Positions 28,354 to 36,420 of a stretch of DNA of 48,238 nucleotides are shown piece by piece. A program made the position numbers and the translations under genes. The DNA is taken from NCBI GenBank assembly GCA_965371245.1, contig CBDUXT010000040.1, positions 1 to 48,238 of the forward strand. Reading direction: 5' to 3'. The notes below the pieces were generated by a model that was not told where the DNA came from, did no database searches, and saw nothing but the letters and a program-made list of their open reading frames with translations. Numbering within the stretch: position 1 is the stretch's first letter; each line of letters begins with the position of its first letter. Source of the DNA: CBDUXT01 sp965371245. GTDB taxonomy: Bacteria > Planctomycetota > Phycisphaerae > UBA1845.

Positions 28354-28929
28354 TTGCAACCTAGCGAAGCTTATCCATCCAACCAACCAATCGACCGAGG
28401 AAGACAACTTCTCGGCAGCATGCATCAGCCGCTCACAGCGCTTCAAATCAGCCGACGAACAGGGCTGTCGTTTGATACCTGCCGGGATCTGATCCCACGG
28501 CTCGCCTCTCGCGGGATCGTGCGTTGTCTCAACGGCAACGCCCGCCGCAGCCGGCTCTACTGGCTGACCCAGCGGGGCAAGACTGTTCAGGCCCAGCTCA
28601 CCGGGCTGACCCCGAGCAACACGCCCGATTCTGCCATTGGTTCAACCGACTGGGAGCTCTACGGCTCGGTCTGCTTCAGTCACCGCTCGGAGATCATCAA
28701 GACGCTCACTGAGCCGCTTCAGCCCTCCGAGATCAAACGCCGGGCCCGCTCACGCAATCCCGACCTGCGGATGAGCGCCAACAACGTGCGAAACGTCATC
28801 CGTTTGTTTCTGGCGCAGGGCATCGTGCGGCCCGTGCGTGTTCGCAAGAAAGCGCATCTCCGGTACGAGCTCACCGAGCTCGGCAGAACATTTCAGGCGC
28901 TGCTACGTAGCGCGGAGCGGTTCTCATGA
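28354..28929 (+). CDS. Tandem winged-helix DNA-binding protein
   Basis: The 191-residue frame holds two winged-helix domains. The first (~20-80) reads QPLTALQISRRTGLSFDTCRDLIPRL... with wing LYWLTQRGKTV. The second (~105-185) reads LQPSEIKRRA, NNVRNVIRLFLAQGIV and YELTELGRTF. Both resemble MarR/ArsR-like or archaeal-type regulators. The start is uncertain: TTG at 28354, or ATG at 28420 just before the first domain. The stop overlaps the methyltransferase ATG (ATGA), so it is the first gene of that operon. It may regulate the operon or act as a target-sensing subunit. Confidence 0.7.
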   Translation: MQPSEAYPSNQPIDRGRQLLGSMHQPLTALQISRRTGLSFDTCRDLIPRLASRGIVRCLNGNARRSRLYWLTQRGKTVQAQLTGLTPSNTPDSAIGSTDWELYGSVCFSHRSEIIKTLTEPLQPSEIKRRARSRNPDLRMSANNVRNVIRLFLAQGIVRPVRVRKKAHLRYELTELGRTFQALLRSAERFS

Positions 28930-29669
28930 CGCCCAAGCCGCTTCGGATCAACAAGATTCATCGCATCGATGCCATCGAAGGCTTGAAGCGTTTGCCCGAC
29001 GCATCGGTCGACCTGATCGTCACGGACCCTCCGTACAACATCGCCGCAACCAATCGGATCACGATGAAGCGGGGCCAGCCGATCTCGACCATGAAAGCCT
29101 GGGGGGCGTGGGATTGCCTGCACCCCTTCGACTACGACGTTTTTCTCATGCACGTAATCAGCGAGTGCTATCGCGTCCTCAAACCCGGCGGTGCGCTCTA
29201 CATGTTCACCGCCCGTGAGCAGAGCGGCTACTTCGTCCGTCAGGCGATCGCACGGGGCTTCACCTACCGCAACCAGATGGCCATGGTGAAAACGAACCCT
29301 CTGCCCAGCCTGAGCAAGAGCAACTGGCGCAGCGCGTTCGAGCTGTGCTTCTACGTCACCAAGGGCAAGCCCGCCGTCTTCAACTTCCTGTCCCAGCAGG
29401 TTTGCAAGAACGTCTTTTCCTACGCCAACACCCACCGCAAGACCGAGCACCCCACCGAGAAGCCGCTCGAACTCATTCGGCTCATGGTCCAGGTCGGCTC
29501 CCACGAGGGCGACCTCGTCGTTGATCCGTTCATGGGTTCGGGCACGACAGCAGTGGCGTGCAAGGAGTTGGGTCGCAACTTCCTTGGATTCGAACTGGAA
29601 CCTGAGTACATCGAGATGGCCGAGAACCGTCTGAAAGGAGGTGGAAAGCATGCCAAGAGGAGCGCTTGA
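28926..29669 (+). CDS. DNA methyltransferase, N6-adenine type
   Basis: The 247-residue product has the catalytic TDPPYN (~33-38) and the AdoMet motif VVDPFMGSGTT (~199-209), the beta-class order with the DPPY typical of N6-adenine enzymes. HPTEKPLELIRLMV before motif I is also characteristic. It has no separate recognition domain beyond the short region 45-110. It overlaps its neighbours on both sides (ATGA upstream, about 20 bases downstream). Known enzymes transfer a methyl group from AdoMet to adenine in a short target. Here it sits in one operon with a HerA-type ATPase-nuclease, which suggests a modification role in a restriction-like system. Confidence 0.9.
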   Translation: MTPKPLRINKIHRIDAIEGLKRLPDASVDLIVTDPPYNIAATNRITMKRGQPISTMKAWGAWDCLHPFDYDVFLMHVISECYRVLKPGGALYMFTAREQSGYFVRQAIARGFTYRNQMAMVKTNPLPSLSKSNWRSAFELCFYVTKGKPAVFNFLSQQVCKNVFSYANTHRKTEHPTEKPLELIRLMVQVGSHEGDLVVDPFMGSGTTAVACKELGRNFLGFELEPEYIEMAENRLKGGGKHAKRSA

Positions 29670-29970
29670 AAGCAGCAAGGACTACCTCGCACGGTATCCG
29701 AGGATCTGCGCACACGTCATCGCCGAGTCGCTCGGCTACGCCACGCCGCTCACCGCGGCGGCGATCCTCCGGGACGCCAAGGAGGGCAAGACGAACTACT
29801 GTGAGTGGATCGACTCGTGTTATCGTGGAAACCCCAGGACAGCCGTCGAACGTGCCATCCGGTACCGGTCTAGACACGAGGGCTACATGGCCTCGTACGA
29901 ACTCGCCCTCGCGATCGTGCGCCGCCAGGTAGAAAGCGGAGAGGGGCCGGGTTTCGCCAGCTGGTTCTGA
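29650..29970 (+). CDS. Small hypothetical protein of the cassette
   Basis: The ATG at 29650 has AAAGGAGGT eight bases upstream, inside the end of the methyltransferase gene, and gives 106 residues. The protein is helical (DYLARYPRICAHVIAESLGY, RTAVERAIRYRSRHEGYM, ELALAIVRRQVESG) with no membrane segment or known motif. The very strong ribosome site and overlap show that it is expressed with the cassette. Function unknown. Confidence 0.65.
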   Translation: MPRGALESSKDYLARYPRICAHVIAESLGYATPLTAAAILRDAKEGKTNYCEWIDSCYRGNPRTAVERAIRYRSRHEGYMASYELALAIVRRQVESGEGPGFASWF

Positions 29971-30059
29971 AGGGGCCAGCGATTGCACTCAGCCGACTCG
30001 CGGAAAGACCGATCCCAGAGGCCGCAGGCGTTGCTCCGCAGACACGGACACGAACCAGC

Positions 30060-30491
30060 ATGGCACGAAGAGTACGAATCATCACCAAGCCACGAAAACC
30101 CACCTTCGCCGAAAGGCTTGAGGAACGGGCTCGTGCGCTGACTGAGCAACGTACTGAGAAGAACGACGATCGAACCCTGTCATCGATGCTCCGCCGCGAT
30201 ATCGCCCTGACCGTCAATCAGATTGATGACTTCCGAAAACTTCACGAGAGGCTGCGCCGTAACCTGCACCGAATCGAGTGCTACATACAAACCGAAATCA
30301 CGCAGCGGGAGCCCCGGGAGCCTGTCTACGAGGACCGCCGCATCGCCGAACGGGACATGCTCCGCGCACGGCTCTTGAACGTCGAACAGGAACGACGCCG
30401 TCTGGCGGTCTCGGAGGAGGAAAGACTTCAAGCGATGCACGGTCGATTGCTGGCCCTAATGAACAAGCGATCGTACGTCGAAGAGCGCTAG
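30060..30491 (+). CDS. Coiled-coil hypothetical protein of the cassette
   Basis: The 143-residue product is almost wholly charged helix: FAERLEERARALTEQRTEK (~16-34), then IDDFRKLHERLRRNLHRIE (~55-73) and RARLLNVEQERRRLAVSEEE (~101-120). Such proteins often act as adaptors or structural partners. It lies 89 bases after the previous gene and 82 before the HerA-like gene. No family recognised. Start is the ATG of MARRVRIITKPRKP, whose basic N-terminus could bind nucleic acid. Confidence 0.6.
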   Translation: MARRVRIITKPRKPTFAERLEERARALTEQRTEKNDDRTLSSMLRRDIALTVNQIDDFRKLHERLRRNLHRIECYIQTEITQREPREPVYEDRRIAERDMLRARLLNVEQERRRLAVSEEERLQAMHGRLLALMNKRSYVEER

Positions 30492-30573
30492 GGTTCACAT
30501 CTAGCTGTTCGTGGCAGGTGGCCGCCGCGCAAATGGCTTCATCACCTATTAATGACGTTCTCGCTATCTCGGG

Positions 30574-32538
30574 ATGGATCCCGAGTACCTGCTTTCGAAG
30601 CTCGAGCCGCTGATTCCGGACCAAGTGAGGCACTGGCGAAGGATCAGGGACACCGCCGGAGCAGATAGCAGCGCGCTGATCGATCGGGCCATCGCCGAGG
30701 CTGCGCATAGGCATCTTGGCGAGTATCGTGAAAAAATCCTGCTCTCCTTGCCTCCGAAACAACGAGCCAGGGGCGCCTTCCACCTGGGAACCATCCTGTA
30801 CGATAGACCCCGCTGGCCATTTGGCATCTCCTCGAAAGAGCTCCTGCAGGGCGTGGCGATCTTCGGACGCTCGGGCGGGGGCAAGACCAATCTCACCTTC
30901 CACCTGGTTCGCCAGTTGACTGAGAGCAAGATGCCTTGGCTGTTTTGGGATTGGAAACGAACGGCCCGTCACCTGTTGCCGCTAATCAACGCGGACGTCC
31001 AGGTCTTCACGCCCGGTCGCTCCCTGTCGCCCTTCATCTTCAACCCTTTCATCGTCCCGCCCGGTATGGAACAGAGCGTCTACACGACGCAGCTCGTCGA
31101 TGTGATGTCGGATGCCTTTTCCTTGGGCGAGGGATCGCGGAGCATTCTGCAGAAGGCGATCGCCGCCTGTTACGCCCAGGGCAACGAAGCACCCACGGTC
31201 GCGGACATCGCCGACGAGGTCGACCATCTTCCGAGCACAGGCCGGATGGCGGGCTGGAAGCTCTCCGCCTCACGTGCCCTGGAATCACTTGCGTTTGCCC
31301 GGGTGGCCGGGACCACTCGGTCATCGCAGGAAGATCACGCCAAGGCGTTGCTCGAGAGCCAGACGATCATCGAACTTGATGCCCTATCCGAGAGCAGCAA
31401 GCGATTCCTCGTGCCGATTCTCTCGCAGTGGCTCTACGCCGTTCGGCTCGCATCCCCCGTGCGAGAGAAACTGAGCCTCGTGATCGTCGTCGAGGAGGCT
31501 CACCACCTGCTCTACCGGAGCGAGCAACGATCCAAAGAGAGCGTGATGAACAGGCTGCTGCGCCAATGCCGTGAGATCGGAATCGGCATCATCGTGGTCG
31601 ACCAGCATCCTCACCTGATCTCCAGCGCCGCTTTGGGGAATACGTACACAAGCATCTGCCTGAATCTCAAAGATCCCAGTGACATCAACCGCGCCGCCGG
31701 GCTCTCGCAGGTGCCGGATCAAGAGAAACGATACTTCAGCATGCTGCCCGTCGGTCAGGGGATCGTGAAATTGCAGGATCGATGGCATAAGCCGTTCCTA
31801 GTGCAGTTTCCGCTGGTTGATGTGAACAAGGGCGCCGTCACCGACGCGCTGCTGAAACGCTACATCGACGGTTCACACGGCCGGTCGCTGCTCCGCGCAA
31901 CGATTCAAGCAGAATCTCCAAACGACAGTCCCGTCGGCACCGGCGATCGCTACCTCGCGGAGGACGAGTTCCGGCTGTTGCACGACGTGCTCCTGTTTCC
32001 CGATGATGCCGTCAGAGTCAGGTTTGCTCGACTTGGCTTCAGCGGCAGGCTTGGTATGAATGTCAAAGAGCGTTTGCTAAGCCGTGGCTGGCTCGTGGGG
32101 GAAACGATCAAGAGCGGAACAACGTCAAGTCTTCGACTCGCCGTTCCAACCCACGCAGCCGAGCTGCTTGGAGCGAACGTGAAGCGGATTTTGCCCGAGC
32201 TTGTAGTTCACGAATACTGGCAGCGACACTATGGCTCGCTCTTCCAGGATCGCGGCTATGCGATCGAGCTGGAGGCCCCGCGGAGCGGCGGACGTGTCGA
32301 TGTCCTGGCCACGAAGGAAGGCAAATGCATTGGCGTTGAAATCGAGACCGGGAAATCGGATGCCGTAGCCAACGTGCAGAATGGGCTTCGATCCCGGTTC
32401 GCTCAGGTGCTCGTTGTGGCCACCGGTGAGGCCGCGTTGAAGAAGGTGGAGCGCCAGCTTGCCGAAGCGGGGTTGTTCATCCCAGGCCGGGTTCGGCTTG
32501 TCTTACGTGATGGCTTCGAAGAGAACGAAGGACCATAG
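30574..32538 (+). CDS. HerA-type ATPase fused to a probable PD-(D/E)xK nuclease
   Basis: The 654-residue product has a Walker A, GRSGGGKTN (~98-106), a Walker B, VIVVEEAHHLL (~302-312), and the HerA/FtsK-like stretch RQCREIGIGIIVVDQHPHLIS (~329-349). This places it with HerA-type hexameric DNA-pumping ATPases. A winged-helix-like segment follows (~460-540: FRLLHDVLLFP, VKERLLSRGWLV). The C-terminus (~545-650) has GRVDVLAT...GVEIETGKS, a D-x(n)-E-x-E arrangement with a trailing Lys as in PD-(D/E)xK nucleases, then a predicted strand (VLVVAT). HerA proteins work with nucleases in repair, conjugation and phage defence; here both would lie in one chain. Last gene of the cassette. ATPase assignment is firm, nuclease assignment tentative. 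Confidence 0.82.
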   Translation: MDPEYLLSKLEPLIPDQVRHWRRIRDTAGADSSALIDRAIAEAAHRHLGEYREKILLSLPPKQRARGAFHLGTILYDRPRWPFGISSKELLQGVAIFGRSGGGKTNLTFHLVRQLTESKMPWLFWDWKRTARHLLPLINADVQVFTPGRSLSPFIFNPFIVPPGMEQSVYTTQLVDVMSDAFSLGEGSRSILQKAIAACYAQGNEAPTVADIADEVDHLPSTGRMAGWKLSASRALESLAFARVAGTTRSSQEDHAKALLESQTIIELDALSESSKRFLVPILSQWLYAVRLASPVREKLSLVIVVEEAHHLLYRSEQRSKESVMNRLLRQCREIGIGIIVVDQHPHLISSAALGNTYTSICLNLKDPSDINRAAGLSQVPDQEKRYFSMLPVGQGIVKLQDRWHKPFLVQFPLVDVNKGAVTDALLKRYIDGSHGRSLLRATIQAESPNDSPVGTGDRYLAEDEFRLLHDVLLFPDDAVRVRFARLGFSGRLGMNVKERLLSRGWLVGETIKSGTTSSLRLAVPTHAAELLGANVKRILPELVVHEYWQRHYGSLFQDRGYAIELEAPRSGGRVDVLATKEGKCIGVEIETGKSDAVANVQNGLRSRFAQVLVVATGEAALKKVERQLAEAGLFIPGRVRLVLRDGFEENEGP

Positions 32539-32767
32539 AATTCGCGAAACTGAGGCGTTCCGAGCCGGAACACACAACCACTGCTGCGGAACGCGGCAAT
32601 TCCGGCAAGAAAGGCCGCGTGGTGGCAAGATTCGGCCGAGTCGCCGCTCGCTCCGCCTCAGTCTATGGGCTTCTGCAGAGCATGCGTGGCTCTTGTGTCA
32701 CAATCGAGCCACACGGCCGAGTGAATCGCAAGATCCGGTCGCGAGGCTAGTCGGAATGCCCTCAGGC

Positions 32768-33124
32768 TCATTTCGGCTCCTCAGCCAGTGCGTGGAACTC
32801 GGTCATGGCGTCGAGATAGGCGTCCTGCGTTGCCGGATAGCACCGCCGATGCCGAACATTCACGATACCACGCTCCTTGAGGAACCCGAGCGCGACATGC
32901 ACTTGCGTGTACGGTAGATCCTCCTGCCGTGCAATAAGCTCCCCGGAAGTACCCTCGCCTTCGAAAGGCGTTTCATCCATGGCGTGAGCGACCGTTTCCA
33001 AGGTCGTCTTCATGCATCGGTGGCAATAGGTACGGCTGTCGTTACCTGCTTCCGTTACCGTGCGCACCAAGCACCCGTCTCGAACGTCAAATCGCACGTC
33101 GCGTTCCGAGATGAACCTCCTCAT
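32768..33124 (-). CDS. Small helix-turn-helix-like accessory protein
   Basis: The 118-residue product starts MRRFISERDVRFDVRDGCL, has a CHRC motif (~35), and a winged-helix-like half (GELIARQEDLPYTQVHVALGFLKERGIV, quoted in parts: GELIARQEDL and QVHVALGFLKERGIV, ~62-87) ending YLDAMTEFHALAEE. I recall close relatives with the same MRRFIS start and DAMTEWHAL end from genomic islands and phages of Proteobacteria; none has a known function. It is the last gene of a minus-strand block convergent with the HerA cassette. Confidence 0.7.
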   Translation of the reverse strand: MRRFISERDVRFDVRDGCLVRTVTEAGNDSRTYCHRCMKTTLETVAHAMDETPFEGEGTSGELIARQEDLPYTQVHVALGFLKERGIVNVRHRRCYPATQDAYLDAMTEFHALAEEPK

Positions 33125-33151
33125 TGGAACATCCGCATCAACAAACGTTCG

Positions 33152-33550
33152 TCAATCATCCGCACGCCCCAGGTTGATCTGTTTGCCCCACCCGTCGTAA
33201 CCCGCCCCGTCCGCGTAGAAGTAGAAATCAACGCCATTGATCGAAAGCACGTGCAGGCCGTCCGGCGACTTGTCTCGCTCGAACGAGACCGCCATTTTCG
33301 GCAAGCTTCCCAGATCGTTTGCAAACTTCTCCAGCGCCGTAGCACAGTCGCTCGCGATCATCCGGTGGCCATCCGACGGGACGAAGTAACGGTAGCATCT
33401 TTTTCCACTCTTGTCGGTCCATAGGTCTCGACCGTTTTCACCATCCCGTTGACCGCCGTAATCGCGCACCTCAACAATGACGTTCTCGCGGTACACCTCA
33501 ACGTTCGCGCCTCCGCGTTCCATCGTTACACGGGCACTTGGGCTATGCAT
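33152..33550 (-). CDS. Accessory protein with DGLHVL/GYDGWGK module (copy 1)
   Basis: The 132-residue product ends with a module SPDGLHVLSINGVDFYFY, then GAGYDGWGKQINLG. The same module ends the protein encoded at 33784-34251. The N-terminal half (VEVYRENVIVEVRDYGG, DGHRMIASDCATALEKFAND) differs from that of the second copy. I know similar small proteins from integrative elements; no function is established. It lies 27 bases upstream of the HTH-like gene in the same block. Confidence 0.65.
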   Translation of the reverse strand: MHSPSARVTMERGGANVEVYRENVIVEVRDYGGQRDGENGRDLWTDKSGKRCYRYFVPSDGHRMIASDCATALEKFANDLGSLPKMAVSFERDKSPDGLHVLSINGVDFYFYADGAGYDGWGKQINLGRADD

Positions 33551-33783
33551 CGCCAGCCCTCCCGTCGATGATGCTCTTCGTTTCGCACGACGCTGCGGGA
33601 GGAGCGCTCGGTTCGTTGGCGCCGTTCGCGGGCACGCATTTCACATCGCTTTCCATAGGCCAGGTGAAGTTCATGGAGCTATTAAGCCTTCGACCGATTT
33701 GGGCGGGTGCCTCCGAGAACAGAACCTCGCCATGAGAATAACCAAGCAACGTTTCAGAGTTCGGCACGTTGCGTTTCGGGGCA

Positions 33784-34251
33784 CTAATCGAGCCGCTTGC
33801 CACATCCGTCGTATCCACCAGCACCCACCAAGAAGTAGAAGTCGGCATCGTTGACATTCAGGACGTGCAATCCATCCTTCGATGGGTCGGGCTCGAATCT
33901 TGCTTTGACCCCAGCGTGGGCCGCAAGATCCTCCGCGAAGCGCTCCAGATCAACGACTTCCAGATGTGTCACGCCTGATTCCTCATGGGCCAGGACGACG
34001 GAGGCCACTCGCTCGACGAGGCGAATGCCTCGCCTGGCCCCTTCGGCCAACTGATCGATCGTTTCGGATGGGATGACCTTTGGATCGGACTCAACGGCCG
34101 CGAAGTACCTCGGGAACATGTCGATGGCATCCTCGATGCTTTCTGCCAGGAGGTAGACGTTCGATTCCCCACCCATGTCGGTACGGACGTAACGAATGTT
34201 GTACAACTGACGCGATCCGCTCGGGTCGTGGTTGAGGTTGACGATGGTCAT
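33784..34251 (-). CDS. Accessory protein with DGLHVL/GYDG-GK module (copy 2)
   Basis: The 155-residue product has an N-terminal domain with YNIRYVRTDMGGESNVYLLA and a helical middle (ETIDQLAEGARRGIRLVERV). Its last ~45 residues (SKDGLHVLNVNDADFYFL, GAGGYDGCGKRLD) match the C-terminus of the gene at 33152-33550, so the two genes share a duplicated domain. It is the first gene of the minus-strand block, and the IS1380 element begins only about 20 bases upstream of its ATG, so its promoter may be displaced. The ~230 bases between the two copies hold a possible 43-codon frame I could not support. Confidence 0.65.
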   Translation of the reverse strand: MTIVNLNHDPSGSRQLYNIRYVRTDMGGESNVYLLAESIEDAIDMFPRYFAAVESDPKVIPSETIDQLAEGARRGIRLVERVASVVLAHEESGVTHLEVVDLERFAEDLAAHAGVKARFEPDPSKDGLHVLNVNDADFYFLVGAGGYDGCGKRLD

Positions 34252-34271
34252 GCACGAGTGACGCGTCCGTA

Positions 34272-35971
34272 CCTTAAAGACTTTGGACCCGGATTTCCCA
34301 GATGGAGTGTTCGTGATGGCATGATACGTGCATGTTTCCCCTGTGATTCAAGGGTTTCCGGCCAGTTTGGCAGGGGCATCCAATGGGTGACAGGCGAAAA
34401 CAAGCACTTCGTGTTCACTTCGACGGTAAACTCAAGCTTGAGTTTCACGGAGCGAGCATTACGAGTGATGCTGGCTTGCTTGCGTTTCGTGAACTGTATG
34501 AAGCGTCCCGTTTGACGGAAAGGGGAAGCACCGTTTTGTCCGATCCGCGTCATGGGAAGAACACGCAGCACACTCTATTGGCCATGTTACGGCAGAGTGT
34601 CTATGGACGCTTGGCTGGCTACGAAGATGTGAACGACGCGGATCGCTTGCGCGTCGATCCTGCCATGCGTCACGTTGTAGGCGGGCGCGCGAAAGAGAAG
34701 GAAGCCGCATCGACGAGTGAGATGAGCCGGTTCGAGACAGAGATGTTGAGTTCAAGGAAGAACCTAACGGCGATGATGAATCTGCCCGGCACTTGGATCG
34801 ATTCCGTGCACGAGTGTGCTCCGCTCGACAAGCTGATTCTTGATCTGGATAGCTCAGTCAGCGAGACGCATGGTCAGCAGCAAGGCACGGCGTACAACGG
34901 GTACTTCGAGTGCATGTGCTATCATCCACTGCTCCTGTTCAACCAGTACGGCGATCTGGAGCGTGCCATGCTGCGGCGTGGCAACCACAGCAGCGCCAAG
35001 TTCTGGCGCCGGGTTCTGCTGCCGGTCATCGACCGATACCGGGATCGCGGCATACCGAAGTACTTCCGAGGTGACGCGGCGTTCGCCATCCCGGGGCTAT
35101 ACGGCGTGCTGGAGGAGGAGAGGTTCCAGTACACCATCCGCATCCCGTCGAACGTCTTTCTCACCGCCAGTATCAGCCATTTGTTGACTCGTCCGGTCGG
35201 ACGCCCTTCGTATAAGCCCAAGGTGTTCTACACGAGCTTCTCGTATCAGGCGCAGAGTTGGGACCGTCCTCGTCGCGTGCTGGCCAAGGTCGAGTGGCAT
35301 TGGGACCAATTGTTTCTCCGTGTCGGATTCATCGTGACCAACATGACCGGCTGGTCGAAGAAGGTAGTCAAGTTCTACAACGGTCGTGGCACGGCAGAGC
35401 AGTGGATCAAGGAGGGCAAGTACGCCGTGAAGTGGACGCGGCTGTCGTGCCGGAACTTCAGGGACAACCAGACACGGCTTCAACTCTTCGCCCTGGCGTA
35501 CAACTTGGGAAACTTCCTGCGTCGGTTGGCTCTGCCGAGGTCCGTGAAGCACTGGTCGCTCACCACGCTGCGGGAGAAGCTGATCAAGATCGGAGCCAAG
35601 GTGGTGAGGCACTCTGGGTACGTGATCTTTCAGATGGCCGAGGTGGCAATTCCACGAGAGTTGTTCGCAGCGATCCTGGAGCGTATCCAGCGGTTCGGTG
35701 TGCCACCGCCGTTGTTGCAACGTGGTTGAGCGTCGCGTTAGGCCAAGAAACATGACAAACCCGGCCAGGGCCCGGTTGGTGCTGCGCTGTGTGGCAGGCA
35801 AACGCCTTCCGCACCACTCCGTCGCGCGGAAACGGGACGGTCTTGGGGTTCAACGGGAGGCATTGCCGTCAGCATGGCCGTTCGGTTTGATTTGTGGGCA
35901 AAGAATCGGTAGGATGGCTGCATCGGAGGCGGCAAATGGGAAATGTCGGATAAAGCGAAATGCGAAGTTGG
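34272..35971 (+). mobile_element. IS1380-family insertion sequence
   Basis: The transposase at 34383-35729 is flanked by imperfect inverted repeats. The left end near 34272-34300 contains CTTTGGACCCGGATTTCCCA; the right end near 35938-35971 begins TGGGAAATGTCGGATAAAG. They share TGGGAAAT and partly the next ~15 bases in inverted orientation. The resulting length of about 1.7 kb fits the family. I found no convincing target duplication, so the exact ends are approximate. Confidence 0.6.
34383..35729 (+). CDS. IS1380-family transposase
   Basis: The 448-residue product has the IS1380 layout: KLEFHGASITSDAGLLAFREL near the start (quoted in two parts elsewhere: ITSDAGLLAFREL), LDLDSSVSETHGQQQGTAYN (~152-171) with the first catalytic Asp, YFRGDAAFAIP (~222) with the second, and GRGTAEQWIKEGKYAVKW (~335) with the Glu. 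The protein reaches the normal length with no stop or shift and looks intact. IS1380 elements move by a DDE mechanism. This copy lies between the accessory block and the nSTAND gene. Confidence 0.92.
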   Translation: MGDRRKQALRVHFDGKLKLEFHGASITSDAGLLAFRELYEASRLTERGSTVLSDPRHGKNTQHTLLAMLRQSVYGRLAGYEDVNDADRLRVDPAMRHVVGGRAKEKEAASTSEMSRFETEMLSSRKNLTAMMNLPGTWIDSVHECAPLDKLILDLDSSVSETHGQQQGTAYNGYFECMCYHPLLLFNQYGDLERAMLRRGNHSSAKFWRRVLLPVIDRYRDRGIPKYFRGDAAFAIPGLYGVLEEERFQYTIRIPSNVFLTASISHLLTRPVGRPSYKPKVFYTSFSYQAQSWDRPRRVLAKVEWHWDQLFLRVGFIVTNMTGWSKKVVKFYNGRGTAEQWIKEGKYAVKWTRLSCRNFRDNQTRLQLFALAYNLGNFLRRLALPRSVKHWSLTTLREKLIKIGAKVVRHSGYVIFQMAEVAIPRELFAAILERIQRFGVPPPLLQRG

Positions 35972-36420
35972 TTGCCGAGGCATGCGAAGCAATCCAACGG
36001 CATTACTTCGGCAAACGGTCGTAAGAGACAAGCGTCGGTTGCTGGCGTCCGTGAGACGAGATGCGTCGGAAGTGAAATTGGGCGTCAAGAAGACGCGCAG
36101 CTAACGAGCTAGCTTTCGGGTGCCCAATACGAGCCAAAAAGTAGGCCGCACGTCTTGTCGCACGCAGTTCGCACGTTCCGTAAGGCTGCCCGATTCTCTT
36201 CAGCCCAAGGACCGGGTGGCCCAAAATGATTCATGCGAGTAGCAACGCGCAAGTGGATCGACTCTTCGAGAAGCACACCAAGGGCATGGACAGGAATCGG
36301 TTCGGCTGCTACGACGCAATGCTGGACCATGGAACACGGCCGTATTATAATCGATTCATGTTCACAGTAAACGCGATGTTAGATGAGCTTTCGCAGTCAG
36401 CACGGCTAGTCAGTTGAACC
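35972..36420. other. Region between IS1380 and the nSTAND gene
   Basis: About 450 bases with no supported gene. A 63-codon plus-strand frame ending at 36417 lacks a ribosome site and spans the promoter, so I do not call it. The only clear signal is the promoter at 36323-36351. Confidence 0.5.
36323..36351 (+). promoter_or_regulatory. Sigma-70-like promoter for the REase-nSTAND gene
   Basis: TGGACC at 36323-36328 and a perfect TATAAT at 36346-36351 have a 17-base spacer. They lie about 70 bases before the ATG at 36421. This is the best match to the bacterial consensus seen by eye in the window and suggests the defence gene brings its own promoter. Confidence 0.55.

Noticed and set aside
33543..33857. 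104-codon minus-strand frame between the two GYDG-module genes
   Set aside because: The first third overlaps the upstream gene in another frame, no good ribosome site is seen and the product is not clearly protein-like. A shorter 43-codon version cannot be excluded.
35738..36088. Open frames on both strands after the IS1380 transposase
   Set aside because: They span the probable IS right end and adjoining non-coding DNA, with no domain or start signal.
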